Source: CAZYJR01 sp964647905 (lineage in GTDB: Bacteria > Desulfobacterota > DSM-4660 > Desulfatiglandales > HGW-15). Taken from it: a DNA stretch of 64,000 bases. Positions within the stretch are counted from its first letter, which is position 1; every line of letters starts with the position of its first letter. The stretch covers positions 47,439 to 111,438 of the forward strand of contig CAZYJR010000010.1 in the NCBI GenBank assembly GCA_964647905.1, in the 5' to 3' direction. Below the pieces are notes generated by a model. That model was not told where the DNA came from, made no database searches, and saw only the letters and a program-made list of their open reading frames with translations. Shown piece by piece: positions 26,622-35,423 of this stretch. A program made the position numbers and the translations under genes.

Positions 26622-26662
26622 GTGCACAAAAAGTTGTGCATTGAAGCACAAAATCATGTGCA
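26622..26662. promoter_or_regulatory. Interleaved inverted repeats upstream of glgC (operator candidate)
   Basis: Three half-sites alternate in orientation. TGCACAA (26623-26629) pairs with TTGTGCA (26634-26640) over a 4-base spacer. TTGTGC (26634-26639) also pairs with GCACAA (26646-26651) over a 6-base spacer. The block is bounded by the palindrome GTGCAC at 26622-26627 and again at 26657-26662. It ends ~20 bases upstream of the glgC -35 box, a usual place for an activator or for cooperative regulator binding. The cognate protein is unknown. Confidence 0.5.
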
Positions 26663-26683
26663 CTCGGATCCTCTCCAGCCTCC

Positions 26684-26713
26684 TTGACACGAGCCGAGCG
26701 CCGCCCATATACT
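26684..26713 (+). promoter_or_regulatory. Sigma-70-type promoter of glgC
   Basis: TTGACA (26684-26689, consensus) and TATACT (26708-26713, 5 of 6) with an 18-base spacer. Predicted leader to the glgC ATG is ~80 bases. It lies in the only long non-coding stretch upstream of glgC. Confidence 0.6.
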
Positions 26714-26800
26714 GGGATGAGAGAAGCGACGGGCCACGATCTCCATGACAACCACCGGGCTTTGTTCCAGGGCCCCGGCTCCCTGTAGAGGGGAAAACAG

Positions 26801-28075
26801 ATGAAAAACATCCTGGCTTTTGTGATGGCCGGGGGCAGGGGTGAACGGCTCATGCCGCTCACCCGCGACCGAAGCAAACCGGCTGTTCCGTTCGGTGGAA
26901 TTTACCGACTGATAGACTTCACCCTGAGCAATTGCGTAAACTCCCAAGTCTACAAGATAATAGTACTGCCCCAATACAAGTCCCAGTCCCTGACCGATCA
27001 TCTGGAGGAAGGGTGGAACATATTCAGCCACCAAATAGGCCATTTCCTGAAGATCGTACCCCCCCAGCAGAGGACCGGCACTGACTGGTACAGGGGGACG
27101 GCTGATTGCATCCGCCAGAACCTGTATCTCTTGGACAGGTACCGCCCGGAGCACGTCCTTATCCTCTCCGGGGACCATATCTACAAGATGGACTTCAGCC
27201 GATTCGCCCACTACCACCGGGACAAACAGTCGGACGTGACTGTTTCCCTGCTGGAAGTGGGTGTGGAGACGGCTCACCAGTTCGGGGTGGCGGAGGTGGA
27301 TGAGGAGTTCAGGGTCCGCGGGTTTCAGGAAAAACCCAAGAAGGACCCCAAGACGATCCCGGGAGACCCCACGCGCGTCCTGGCCAGCATGGGCATATAC
27401 CTCTTCAGGACCGAGACCCTGCTCGGGGTCCTGAAGGAGAGCAGGGAAGACGATTTCGGGGGGGATATCATCCCCAGGATCCTGGACACTCATCGCATAC
27501 TCGCCTACCCTTACAGGCGATCCAACCGCATCGAGGACTATGTCCACATCACCACGGAGGAAGGGGAAAGAAGGCTGCAACTCGAGGACGGGACTCGGGA
27601 CTCGGCCTACTGGAGGGATGTGGGCACGTTGGACGCCTACTGGAACGCCAACATGGATCTAACGGGCGTGGATCCGTACTTCAATCTCTACGGCCGCAAG
27701 TGGCCCATACACACCAACCAACTCCCGGGCCCGCCCGCCAAGTTCGTATTCGCAAACGAGCGACCCGAGGGTTCCCGCGTGGGAAAGGCCCTGGACTCGC
27801 TCGTCGCCCCGGGGGCCATCGTCAGCGGCCTGGTGCGCAACTGCATCTTGTCCTATGATGTGGTGATCCGAAGCTGGGCCTCGGTGGACGAGTCGGTCAT
27901 CATGGACAGGGTGACCGTCGGGCGCAACTGCAAGATCAAGAAGGCGATCATCGACAAGGGCAATCAGATTCCCAACGGCACAGAGATAGGCTACAACCCG
28001 CGAGAGGATGCCAAACGCTTCACCGTCACGCCCCGGGGCATAGTCGTAGTGCCCAAGAATTACTTTCCTGCCTGA
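26801..28075 (+). CDS. glgC: Glucose-1-phosphate adenylyltransferase (ADP-glucose pyrophosphorylase)
   Basis: 424 residues; AGGGGAA ribosome site before the ATG. N-terminal nucleotidyltransferase signature FVMAGGRGERLMPLTRDRSKP with the FGGIYRLIDFTLSNC block, GTADCIRQNLYLL, LSGDHIYKMDF and the glucose-1-P-binding GVAEVDEEFRVRGFQEKP. The C-terminal left-handed beta-helix has GAIVSGLVRNCILSYDVVIR. It makes ADP-glucose, the committed step of bacterial glycogen synthesis, and would supply GlgA. It stands apart from the glg operon on the other strand with its own promoter, so ADP-glucose supply can be set independently of the rest. Confidence 0.96.
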   Translation: MKNILAFVMAGGRGERLMPLTRDRSKPAVPFGGIYRLIDFTLSNCVNSQVYKIIVLPQYKSQSLTDHLEEGWNIFSHQIGHFLKIVPPQQRTGTDWYRGTADCIRQNLYLLDRYRPEHVLILSGDHIYKMDFSRFAHYHRDKQSDVTVSLLEVGVETAHQFGVAEVDEEFRVRGFQEKPKKDPKTIPGDPTRVLASMGIYLFRTETLLGVLKESREDDFGGDIIPRILDTHRILAYPYRRSNRIEDYVHITTEEGERRLQLEDGTRDSAYWRDVGTLDAYWNANMDLTGVDPYFNLYGRKWPIHTNQLPGPPAKFVFANERPEGSRVGKALDSLVAPGAIVSGLVRNCILSYDVVIRSWASVDESVIMDRVTVGRNCKIKKAIIDKGNQIPNGTEIGYNPREDAKRFTVTPRGIVVVPKNYFPA

Positions 28076-28104
28076 GTACCGGATCCGGCGGGCGGCACTC
28101 CGGT

Positions 28105-29919
28105 CTATCTCAGCTCCTGCCTGAACTTTTCCCTTTGTTCCAAGTAGTAACCACGCCGGTCCTCGGCCATGGCGATCGCATCTTCAATGACCTCCAGGGC
28201 GCGTTTGTAAAGGCCGTTCGCATAGTAGGCCTCCGCCAGGGTGTCCAGGAAAGGGGCGTTTCTTTCCAGCGCCACGGCCCGTTCGGCCAGATCCATGGCC
28301 CGCGCCGGGTCCCGGAGGTGAGTGTCCGGGGCGGTCAGCAGCAGCCAGGCCAGGTTGTTGAGGACCGTGGGGTCTGACGGATCCAGTTCCAGGGCCTTAT
28401 CGTATGCCAGGAGCGCCTCTTCATGCTCGCCCAGATGGTGGTGCACCATGGCCAGGTTTCGGTGGAGCCTTGCATCTCCGGGCTCCTCCCTGGCCTTCTC
28501 CTCCAGGGCCCGGCTCATGAGCCGATATGCGGCATCCTGCTTGAACTGGCTGAAGTTCAGCAGCCACCCCAGACCGGCCACGGCCGCCAGGAAGGTCACA
28601 ACGGCCGAGGCCACGAACCGGTTGTGCCTTCTAACCACGCCCGGATCCCTGAACACCCGCTCCAGGCACTCCACCCTCTGCCTGATGCTGAAGTGATGCC
28701 AGCTCGGCAGGTCCCTGATTCTGCCGCCGGCAATGGCGATGCGCTCCAAGGAGCTTATTACGGGCCCGGGATTCCCCATGGTGACAGCGGCGAAGAGATC
28801 GGCCTGCCGCTCGAAGTTCCGCATGAAAAACCCCATCACGAACCGGAAGTAGATCAGCATGGTCAACAGGATCGGGACGGAGAGCGCCAGGGAGGCCGCC
28901 TCGGCCGCGCCCGAGCCGCCTCCTCCCAAGGTCTGGGCGAAAAACGGCGCGGAGGCCAGTGCATACAACAATAGATCAAAGAGGCCGAAGCTCAATACCA
29001 TGTAACCGAGAAGGAAGAGGACGTAGAACAGGAGATGACGGTACTTGGCATGGCCCACCTCATGGGCCAGAACCGCCTTGAGCTCCTCGGTGGGCAGGAG
29101 CTCCATGAGCCCCTCTGTCACCATTATGTAGCGATAGCGCGGCACCACGCCCATGATCCCCGCAGTCAACATGCGGCCCTCGAACAAAGGCCAGCCGAGC
29201 AGGGCGCGGTACCGGAACCCCAGTCCCCGCAGGAATGACTCCAGCTCCCTTACCTTTTCGGTCCTCGGCAGCGGGCGGCACCCCCACCAGTACTGGACGA
29301 GCCGCGGCATGAAGGTCATCAGCACGAGGAGGAACAGGGCGAAGAAGATCATGTTGCCCCCAGTGCTGTCCAACAGTCTCCTCGGCAGCCCCCAGGGCAC
29401 AAAAAGGATTAGGTCATAGGCCAGGGTGAGGCCGGCCCAGGGGAACAGGATGGGGACATTGAGCCTCAGGTTTCCGCTGATGAACCGCTTTCTGCCCACC
29501 TGCCCCCCATAGACCAATGCATAGGCCGGGTAGGCGAAGTACCAGACTGTGGCCAGATAAAAGAAAAATAAGGCTACCGCCCCCAGCCCGGGGACGACCG
29601 AGAAGGCCCTTGCACCCGGGAGCAGGTAAAGCCAGTAACGGAGGTGGAACAAGTAGACGTCCAGGGTGAACAGAAAGACCGCCATGACCGAGAGCCTCAT
29701 GACCAGGCCCTGATACTTGGCCGCCGGCCTCCCTCCCTCCCATTCCCGGGCGGTGCGCAGAAAAGACCTGAAGGCCGAACGGCAATAAAGGGCGAAGGCT
29801 ACCCACGCCATGGCGTGCATGAACAGGGCCCAACCCGCACCGTCTTCCACGCGGGCCTCGGGAGGGCCCATGTTGAAGACCATCAGCACGATTATGAGGT
29901 AGATTATATTGTTGAACAC
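28105..29919 (-). CDS. M48 family membrane metalloprotease with C-terminal TPR repeats
   Basis: 604 residues starting from GTG at 29919 (an ATG follows at codon 13). At least six hydrophobic segments. The zinc site HEVGH is at residues 286-290 in LKAVLAHEVGHAKYRH, between membrane segments as in HtpX/Ste24-type M48 proteases. The third ligand is likely a Glu in the RNFERQADLFAA helix. The last ~130 residues are TPR-like (NLAMVHHHLGEHEEALLAYD, NNLAWLLLTAPDTH) and lie after a final TM (~VTFLAAVAGLGWLLN). TPRs may recruit substrates or partners. Role in membrane-protein quality control is inferred from the family. Confidence 0.88.
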   Translation of the reverse strand: MFNNIIYLIIVLMVFNMGPPEARVEDGAGWALFMHAMAWVAFALYCRSAFRSFLRTAREWEGGRPAAKYQGLVMRLSVMAVFLFTLDVYLFHLRYWLYLLPGARAFSVVPGLGAVALFFFYLATVWYFAYPAYALVYGGQVGRKRFISGNLRLNVPILFPWAGLTLAYDLILFVPWGLPRRLLDSTGGNMIFFALFLLVLMTFMPRLVQYWWGCRPLPRTEKVRELESFLRGLGFRYRALLGWPLFEGRMLTAGIMGVVPRYRYIMVTEGLMELLPTEELKAVLAHEVGHAKYRHLLFYVLFLLGYMVLSFGLFDLLLYALASAPFFAQTLGGGGSGAAEAASLALSVPILLTMLIYFRFVMGFFMRNFERQADLFAAVTMGNPGPVISSLERIAIAGGRIRDLPSWHHFSIRQRVECLERVFRDPGVVRRHNRFVASAVVTFLAAVAGLGWLLNFSQFKQDAAYRLMSRALEEKAREEPGDARLHRNLAMVHHHLGEHEEALLAYDKALELDPSDPTVLNNLAWLLLTAPDTHLRDPARAMDLAERAVALERNAPFLDTLAEAYYANGLYKRALEVIEDAIAMAEDRRGYYLEQREKFRQELR

Positions 29920-29998
29920 AGCCGGTTCCTCCGTAGGGGACTCCGGTCAAGCCCCAGCGGCGAAGTATAGACACCCACCCGGAGGATTTCAACCGGGC

Positions 29999-30925
29999 TC
30001 AGCCCACAAAGGCCAACCACAGGGTGTATGTCACCGATGAGATCAGGGTGTTCATGGACACGGCGGCCCGGGCCTGTGACTGTGAGCCGCCCAGCTCTGC
30101 GGCCATCACGTAGCTCACTGTGGCGGTGGGCGCGGCGAGCAGTATGAGTCCGGGCAGGAAATCCCCGGTGGGAATACCCAGGATCCGATAAGTCAAAAGC
30201 CCCAAGGCGGGCAGAACCAGGAGCTTGAACACGGCCGAGGGGACCACGAATCTCAGGTGGGTGCGTATCAGCTCAAAGGAAAGGCCCGCGCCTATCACCA
30301 GGAGGGCCAGGGGAAGGGCCATGCCGCTCACTATCCCCATGGTCCGGTCCAGGATCCCGGGAAGGGAGAGCCCCGAGAGGTTGAAGGATATCCCCGCTAC
30401 GGTTGAAAGGATCACCGGGTTTCCCACTATGCTCTTCACTGCGTCGATCAGCCCCTGGGCACGGTGGTCGGGGCGGGGCGAAAACGACTGGAGGGCGATT
30501 ACCGATAGGAGATTCTGGACCAGGATGAGGAAACCGGCGATTATCGTGGCCCGGGTAAGCCCGTCCTCCCCCAGGAAATAGAAGCTCACTGCAAAGCCTA
30601 TGTATCCGAGATTTCCGTGGCTGGAGCTCTGGACAAAGGTCCCCATCTCGTGCCTGGGGAAGGAAAGCGCGGCTCCCGCAGCCAGGGCCGCGACAAAGAC
30701 AGCGAGGACCGGGCCCAGGGTTCCGAGGAGCACCCCCGGGCGGAAATGGGCCTCGAAGGAGGCCCCTGCCAGGGCCTTGAAGATCATGGCCGGGATGGCC
30801 ACATAGTAAACCAGCCGATTCAATGGTCCGGTCAGGTTTCCCGGCAGATATCCCAGGCGCCTCGCCGCCTGTCCCAGCAGTATAACCAGGAATACCGGCA
30901 CGATCGTATTAATTATGCTCAACAT
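29999..30925 (-). CDS. AEC (auxin efflux carrier) family permease
   Basis: 308 residues with about ten hydrophobic segments and the two-repeat layout of the AEC/BART superfamily. Typical features: NTIVPVFLVILLGQAARRLG at the N-terminus, PLNRLVYYVAIPAMIFKAL, SSHGNLGYIGFAVSF and the C-terminal LAAPTATVSYVMAAELGG. Bacterial members move dicarboxylates such as malate or malonate, or other organic acids; substrate unknown. Stands alone; 79 bases separate it from the M48 gene on the same strand. Confidence 0.88.
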   Translation of the reverse strand: MLSIINTIVPVFLVILLGQAARRLGYLPGNLTGPLNRLVYYVAIPAMIFKALAGASFEAHFRPGVLLGTLGPVLAVFVAALAAGAALSFPRHEMGTFVQSSSHGNLGYIGFAVSFYFLGEDGLTRATIIAGFLILVQNLLSVIALQSFSPRPDHRAQGLIDAVKSIVGNPVILSTVAGISFNLSGLSLPGILDRTMGIVSGMALPLALLVIGAGLSFELIRTHLRFVVPSAVFKLLVLPALGLLTYRILGIPTGDFLPGLILLAAPTATVSYVMAAELGGSQSQARAAVSMNTLISSVTYTLWLAFVG

Positions 30926-30943
30926 TGAATCAACCGACTGGAG

Positions 30944-31089
30944 TTATTCCGGGCCCTCTCTTCCCGGTCTCAGGAGCAGCCTGCTCTCCGCGTGCTCCTC
31001 TGTGGCCCGGTCGCTGAACCACCAGTACACAGGTTTCCCGTTCATGAAGGCCTGGATCCAGCTGCCGCCCACTCCTTCCTTCGCGACAT
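30944..31089 (-). pseudogene. Possible small gene, frame disrupted
   Basis: An AGGAGG site (31102-31097) lies 7 bases before an ATG at 31089, but that frame stops after 15 codons. The neighbouring frame reads a protein-like sequence, GGSWIQAFMNGKPVYWW then FSDRATEEHAESRLLL, and ends in TAA at 30946-30944. A one-base shift near 31065-31080 would join the two into ~48 residues. I do not recognise the product. It could instead start at the GTG at 31072 (42 residues). Most of the surrounding 394-base gap (30926-31319) otherwise holds nothing I can support. Confidence 0.3.
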
Positions 31090-31319
31090 GGAAACACCTC
31101 CTGACTCAGAAGCCACAGTCCGGTTTTGCTCCTTGGGACTATATGACAGGCCGCGGCCCCTGTCAAAAGGCCTGGAGAAGCCCGCTTTCGGCGTGGACAT
31201 TCAACCTCCGCTGTGATAGTGTATGTGTTGATCTGTTTATTTCCGCACCCCCTGGTCGAGCCGCCGCGGCCTGCTCACGTGCGGGGGGCGAAGCAACGGT
31301 GAGATATCAAGGAGGCTCC

Positions 31320-31526
31320 ATGGATAACGCGAGGAGAATAGCCATACTCATTGTGATGATAATCCCGACCTTCGTGGGGGCCGGCGCCGTTTGGGACATA
31401 TCCGAGAGCTGGCTTGCCGTCCTCATTTGGGTGGTGATCATGGGGGTGGTTGCCGGCAATATCGCCGCTGGCAAACTCCTGACAGGCAAGGGCTCAGGGT
31501 CCCGGGCGGCCGAAAGCGGGCACTAA
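31320..31526 (+). CDS. Small membrane protein, two transmembrane segments
   Basis: 68 residues with an excellent ribosome site (AAGGAGG 6 bases before the ATG at 31320). Two hydrophobic segments, ~8-24 (IAILIVMIIPTFVGAGA) and ~32-52 (LAVLIWVVIMGVVAGNIAAG), with a short loop and a basic tail. It is not recognised as part of a known family. The longer frame starting at 30915 has no ribosome site and reads as non-coding before 31320. Its stop overlaps the stop of the convergent small gene by 4 bases. Confidence 0.65.
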   Translation: MDNARRIAILIVMIIPTFVGAGAVWDISESWLAVLIWVVIMGVVAGNIAAGKLLTGKGSGSRAAESGH

Positions 31527-31729
31527 CCCCGGCCGGGCCCAAGCGCGGGGCTGCCCGGCCTGTGCCTGGGGAGCTTCTTGGGGCGGTAGAGCAGGCACGG
31601 GCGGCCCGAGCTCTTGTAGACCTCGGCCGAGGGGAGGGTGCGGGACCTGAAACCCATACCCCTGCATCCGTGGGGAAACCGCTCGTTCCAAGTCACGTAG
31701 TAATGCTCGCACCTGTGGCAGTCTATCAT
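31523..31729 (-). CDS. Small conserved cysteine-containing protein
   Basis: 68 residues: MIDCHRCEHYYVTWNERFPH then GCRGMGFRSR and SSGRPCLLYRPKK. The CxxC followed by HGCRGMGF and a later cysteine is a pattern I associate with uncharacterised small proteins of proteobacteria, probably zinc-binding. The strict motif spacing and basic tail support coding. No function is known to me. The start ATG at 31729 has a weak ribosome site. Confidence 0.6.
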   Translation of the reverse strand: MIDCHRCEHYYVTWNERFPHGCRGMGFRSRTLPSAEVYKSSGRPCLLYRPKKLPRHRPGSPALGPGRG

Positions 31730-31772
31730 GCCCTACAGGCCCCATCGTAATCACTGCGCGGTTCCGGCCGAC

Positions 31773-32762
31773 CTATGCTCCCTTCCGGGCGTCCACTCCA
31801 TAGTATTCCCGGTACCAAGTCAAAAACCTGCTGATACCTTCACGGATGGTCGTCCCGGGATTGAAGCCCAGAAGCCGCCTGGACTTCTCGATGTCGGCCG
31901 AGGTCTCGGGCACGTCTCCGGGCTGCATGGGCAGGAAGTTCTTCCGGGCCTCCCTGCCGAGCTCCTCTTCAATGGTACTTATGAAATCCATCAGCTCCAC
32001 GGTGCTGGAGTTGCCCAGGTTGAAGATCTCATAGGGGAAAGGGTGCTCCAGCGCTGCCACCGTCCCATCCACCACGTCATCGATGTAAGTGAAGTCCCGC
32101 CTCATCCTGCCGTTATTGAAGACATCGATCGCCCGGTCCTGGAGTATGGCCTCGGTGAAGAGGAAAAGGGCCATATCCGGCCTCCCCCATGGGCCGTACA
32201 CCGTGAAGTACCGCAGCCCGGTGGTCGGGATGCCGAAGAGGTGGCTGTAGGAATGGGCCATGAGCTCATTGGCCTTTTTTGTGGCTCCGTAGAGGGATAT
32301 GGGGTGATCCACCCTGTCGGCCTCTCTGAAAGGGTACTTGGTGTTCCCTCCGTAGACCGATGATGAAGAGGCGTAGACGAAGTTGTCCACCCGGTGATGC
32401 CTGGCCGCCTCCAAGAGGTTTAGGAATCCCTCCAGGTTGCTCCTCTGGTAGGAAAAGGGATCCTCCAGTGAATAGCGGACCCCGGCCTGGGCGGCCAGGT
32501 TGCAGATGCGGCCGATCTCATTGGCTGCGAATATCCCGCCTACCGCATCCCTGTCCTGGATGTCTTCCCGGTAGAACACAAAGCCGTCATAGGGGCGCAA
32601 CAGCTCCAACCTGGCTCGTTTCAAGGACTCGTCATAGTAGGGGTTCAGATTATCGACCCCGATCACGCGGTGACCGGTGTCAAGAAGCCTCTTGGATACA
32701 TGATACCCGATGAATCCGGCCGCACCGGTCACCAGTATTGTCTTTTCCCTGTCATTGTTCAT
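31773..32762 (-). CDS. NAD-dependent epimerase, UDP-glucuronate 4-epimerase-like
   Basis: 329 residues from the second of two adjacent ATGs (32762; GAGGG 5 bases upstream). Extended SDR fold: ILVTGAAGFIGYHVSKRLL (NAD motif GxxGxxG), NLAAQAGVRYSLEDP, catalytic serine region YASSSSVYG, and the YGATKKANE YxxxK site. LAAQAGVRYS and the YYDESLKRARLELL insert are typical of UDP-glucuronate/UDP-galacturonate epimerases used for surface polysaccharides. No polysaccharide cluster surrounds it, so its pathway is unknown. Confidence 0.85.
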   Translation of the reverse strand: MNNDREKTILVTGAAGFIGYHVSKRLLDTGHRVIGVDNLNPYYDESLKRARLELLRPYDGFVFYREDIQDRDAVGGIFAANEIGRICNLAAQAGVRYSLEDPFSYQRSNLEGFLNLLEAARHHRVDNFVYASSSSVYGGNTKYPFREADRVDHPISLYGATKKANELMAHSYSHLFGIPTTGLRYFTVYGPWGRPDMALFLFTEAILQDRAIDVFNNGRMRRDFTYIDDVVDGTVAALEHPFPYEIFNLGNSSTVELMDFISTIEEELGREARKNFLPMQPGDVPETSADIEKSRRLLGFNPGTTIREGISRFLTWYREYYGVDARKGA

Positions 32763-32927
32763 CATATCCCTCGATGGCAGCCTGGGCACTGGACATACAC
32801 GACTCGTACGGGGCCTTCCCCGCCCCGGGAACCGAAACAAGGCCGGTATTATGCTTCAAACCGCCGGTTTTGACAACGAGGATCTGCCGGCCTTTTCTTT
32901 CTCCGCCGGAAAGGGCACACCACAGAA

Positions 32928-32960
32928 AAGGCCGGCCCCGAATCAACCGGGGCCGGCCTT
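32928..32960 (-). terminator. Intrinsic terminator of groESL
   Basis: On the - strand AAGGCCGGCCCCG, a 7-base loop, CGGGGCCGGCCTT and then a short T run (CTTTTC). The 13-bp stem is perfect and lies 36 bases past the groEL stop. It may also act on the + strand but without a good T tract there. Confidence 0.8.
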
Positions 32961-32996
32961 GCAACATATAGTTCAATGGGCGCCGTCGGCCGGTGG

Positions 32997-34649
32997 TTAC
33001 ATCATGCCGCCCATACCGCCCATGCCGCCCATACCGCCCATACCGCCGCCGGGCATACCGCCTGCCTCATCCTTCTCCTTTGGTATCTCGGCGACCATGG
33101 CCTCGGTGGTCAGGAGCAGGGCGGCGACCGAGCTCGCATTCTGCAGGGCGAAGCGGGTCACCTTGGTGGGATCGATTATCCCGGCCTTGATCAAGTCCTC
33201 ATACTTGCCGGTCTCGGCGTTGAATCCCACAGCATCCTTTTCTTCCTTGACCTTCTCCACCACTACCGAGCCTTCGTGCCCGGCGTTGCTGGCTATCTGT
33301 CTTACCGGTTCTTCCAGGGCGCGGGCGACCAGGTTCACCCCGTTCTGCTGCTCGCCTTCCAGGGTGAAATCCTTCACGGCCTTTATACTCCTTACCAGCG
33401 CCACACCGCCGCCCGGCACGATCCCCTCTTCCACTGCCGCGCGGGTGGCGTTCAGGGCGTCCTCCACCCTCGCCTTCTTCTCTTTCATCTCGGGCTCGGT
33501 GGCCGCACCCACGTTGATAACGGCAACACCGCCGATCAGCTTGGCCAGTCTCTCCTGGAGCTTCTCGCGGTCATAGTCCGACGTGGTGTCGTCGATCTGG
33601 GCCCTTATCTGCTTGACCCTGGCCTCCAGATCCTTCTTGGTACCGCCCCCGTCCACTATGGTGGTGTTGTCCTTGTCTATGGACACGGTCTTGGCGGTTC
33701 CCAGGTCGTTCAGGGTGATGTTCTCCAGCTTCACGCCCAAGTCCTCGGAGATGACACGTCCGCCGGTCAGGACGGCGATGTCCTCGAGCATGGCTTTCCT
33801 GCGGTCACCGAAGCCCGGGGCCTTGACAGCGGAGCACTGGAGAGTTCCCCTGAGCTTGTTCACAACCAGTGTAGCCAGGGCCTCGCCCTCCACGTCCTCG
33901 GCCACGATGAGCAGCGGCCGGTTCATCTTGGCGATCTGTTCCAGTATCGGGATGAGATCCTTCATGTGGCTGATCTTCTTCTCATGGAGCAGTATATAGG
34001 GATCGTTGAGCGTGATGGTCATCTTCTCGGGATCGGTCACGAAGTACGGGGAGAGGTACCCGCGGTCGAACTGCATCCCCTCGACCACATCCAGGGTGGT
34101 CTCCATGCTCTTGGCCTCTTCGACCGTGATCACCCCTTCTTTACCCACTTTGTTCATTGCCTCGGCTATAATATTGCCTATAGTAGGATCATTATTAGCC
34201 GATATGGAACCTACTTGTGCTATCTCATCCTGGTCTTTGGTGGGCTTGCTTATCTTTCGGAGCTCCTCCACGGCGATTTCGACCGCCTTCTCTATACCAC
34301 GCTTGATGGCCATGGGGCTGACGCCCGCTGCCACCAGCTTGGAGCCCTCCTTGTAGATGGACTGGGCAAGGACCGTGGCGGTGGTGGTGCCGTCTCCGGC
34401 CACGTCCGAGGTCTTTGAGGCGACCTCTTTTACCATCTGGGCGCCCATGTTCTCGAACTTGTCCTCGAGCTCGATCTCCTTTGCTACCGTGACCCCGTCC
34501 TTAGTTATGGTGGGAGAGCCGAAGGCCTTGTCCAGCACCACATTCCGGCCCTTTGGCCCAAGGGTGACCCGCACTGCATCGGCAAGGACATCCACACCCT
34601 TCAGGATGGATTCCCTGGCCCTCACGCTGTATTTGATCTCTTTCGCCAT
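32997..34649 (-). CDS. groL: Chaperonin GroEL (Cpn60)
   Basis: 550 residues. Canonical features: DAVRVTLGPKGRNVVLDKAFG, the ATP-site DGTTTATVLAQ, FDRGYLSPYFVTDPEKM, APGFGDRRKAMLEDIA, GGVALVRS and a GGM-repeat C-terminal tail. Forms the double-ring folding chamber capped by GroES. Ribosome site GGAGGAGACAAGGA before the ATG. The gene follows groES by 63 bases. Length and residues are entirely typical. Confidence 0.98.
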   Translation of the reverse strand: MAKEIKYSVRARESILKGVDVLADAVRVTLGPKGRNVVLDKAFGSPTITKDGVTVAKEIELEDKFENMGAQMVKEVASKTSDVAGDGTTTATVLAQSIYKEGSKLVAAGVSPMAIKRGIEKAVEIAVEELRKISKPTKDQDEIAQVGSISANNDPTIGNIIAEAMNKVGKEGVITVEEAKSMETTLDVVEGMQFDRGYLSPYFVTDPEKMTITLNDPYILLHEKKISHMKDLIPILEQIAKMNRPLLIVAEDVEGEALATLVVNKLRGTLQCSAVKAPGFGDRRKAMLEDIAVLTGGRVISEDLGVKLENITLNDLGTAKTVSIDKDNTTIVDGGGTKKDLEARVKQIRAQIDDTTSDYDREKLQERLAKLIGGVAVINVGAATEPEMKEKKARVEDALNATRAAVEEGIVPGGGVALVRSIKAVKDFTLEGEQQNGVNLVARALEEPVRQIASNAGHEGSVVVEKVKEEKDAVGFNAETGKYEDLIKAGIIDPTKVTRFALQNASSVAALLLTTEAMVAEIPKEKDEAGGMPGGGMGGMGGMGGMGGMM

Positions 34650-34712
34650 TCCTTGTCTCCTCCTTCGAATGGATTTTGGTTTTCGATGATTAAGGCAGAC
34701 TCGCTCGCAGGA

Positions 34713-35000
34713 CTATTCCACGATGGCGATGATGTCATCTTCCCGCATGATGAGGTGTTCCTCGCCCTCGATCTTGATTTCAGTCCCGGCATACTTCCCG
34801 AAGAGCACCCGGTCCCCTTCCTTTACTTGCAGGGGCTGCTGCTTGCCGTTTTCCATCATCTTGCCGGAGCCCACGGCAAGGACCCTGCCCTCGATGGGCT
34901 TCTCCTTGGCGGTCTCCGGAATTATTATCCCGCCCTTTGTGGCCTCCTCTTCCTCGATCCGTTTCAAAATAACTCGATCATGCAATGGCTTGATCTTCAT
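34713..35000 (-). CDS. groS: Co-chaperonin GroES (Cpn10)
   Basis: 95 residues: MKIKPLHDRVILKRIEEEE at the N-terminus, a mobile loop with ATKGGIIIPETAKEKP, and GDRVLFGKYAGTEIKIEGEEH. Caps the GroEL ring. Ribosome site GGGAGGAGAGAAGG precedes the ATG. First gene of the groESL operon. I saw no CIRCE element (TTAGCACTC-N9-GAGTGCTAA) upstream, so HrcA control is not evident. Confidence 0.97.
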   Translation of the reverse strand: MKIKPLHDRVILKRIEEEEATKGGIIIPETAKEKPIEGRVLAVGSGKMMENGKQQPLQVKEGDRVLFGKYAGTEIKIEGEEHLIMREDDIIAIVE

Positions 35001-35162
35001 CGTCCTTCTCTCCTCCCATTATCCGGATTAAATTAAACAAGAAACAATATTCGACCGGAGCGCTTCCTGGAAGACTCGCCGGGGCCGCGCCAGTCTATCG
35101 CACCCTTTGCCCCGGGAAGGAAGAGAAGGGATTGGACCCGCCCCTTCCCTGAGAACTGGGAA

Positions 35163-35190
35163 AAGATAATGTCCCCCTGCGCTTTGTCAA
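35163..35190 (-). promoter_or_regulatory. Candidate groESL promoter
   Basis: On the - strand TTGACA (35190-35185), a 16-base spacer and TATCTT (35168-35163). The -35 region reads CCTTGACAAAG, which could also serve a heat-shock sigma factor, but no clear sigma-32 -10 box follows. Leader to groES would be ~155 bases. Confidence 0.4.
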
Positions 35191-35256
35191 GGGCACTGGC
35201 AGGGGTTTTTTCCCATAAGGCCACAGGGGCCCCGGAGAGGTGCCCGACTTCTTTCT

Positions 35257-35285
35257 TTGACCCGGTCCGGGCGCTGGATTAATAT
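35257..35285 (+). promoter_or_regulatory. Candidate promoter of the mscS-like gene
   Basis: TTGACC (35257-35262) and TAATAT (35280-35285) with a 17-base spacer, ~135 bases ahead of the channel gene. Together with the groESL promoter on the other strand this accounts for most of the 423-base gap 35001-35423; no gene is seen there. Confidence 0.4.
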
Positions 35286-35423
35286 GAATTCACAACTCTC
35301 GCCCGCGGTCGATTCCTTGACCACGCTGCAGAGGTAGCCGGCCCCGGACAGCCGCACTCAAAGGCTTGCCAGGGAAAGGTTGTCAAAGAGTTAAATCCAC
35401 AGAGCTCTTGAAAGGAGCGAGCC

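Larger units (their letters stand above)
26348..26800. other. Divergent intergenic region, comEA-like / glgC
   Basis: 453 bases without a supported gene. The comEA-proximal part holds that gene's leader; ~26525-26580 is strongly AT-rich compared with its surroundings. Then come the inverted-repeat cluster and the glgC promoter listed separately. Short frames here lack ribosome sites and coding character. Confidence 0.6.

Noticed and set aside
32976..34418. 480-residue + strand frame opposite groEL
   Set aside because: Antisense shadow of groEL.
35001..35200. CIRCE element upstream of groES
   Set aside because: Searched for TTAGCACTC/GAGTGCTAA; not present.
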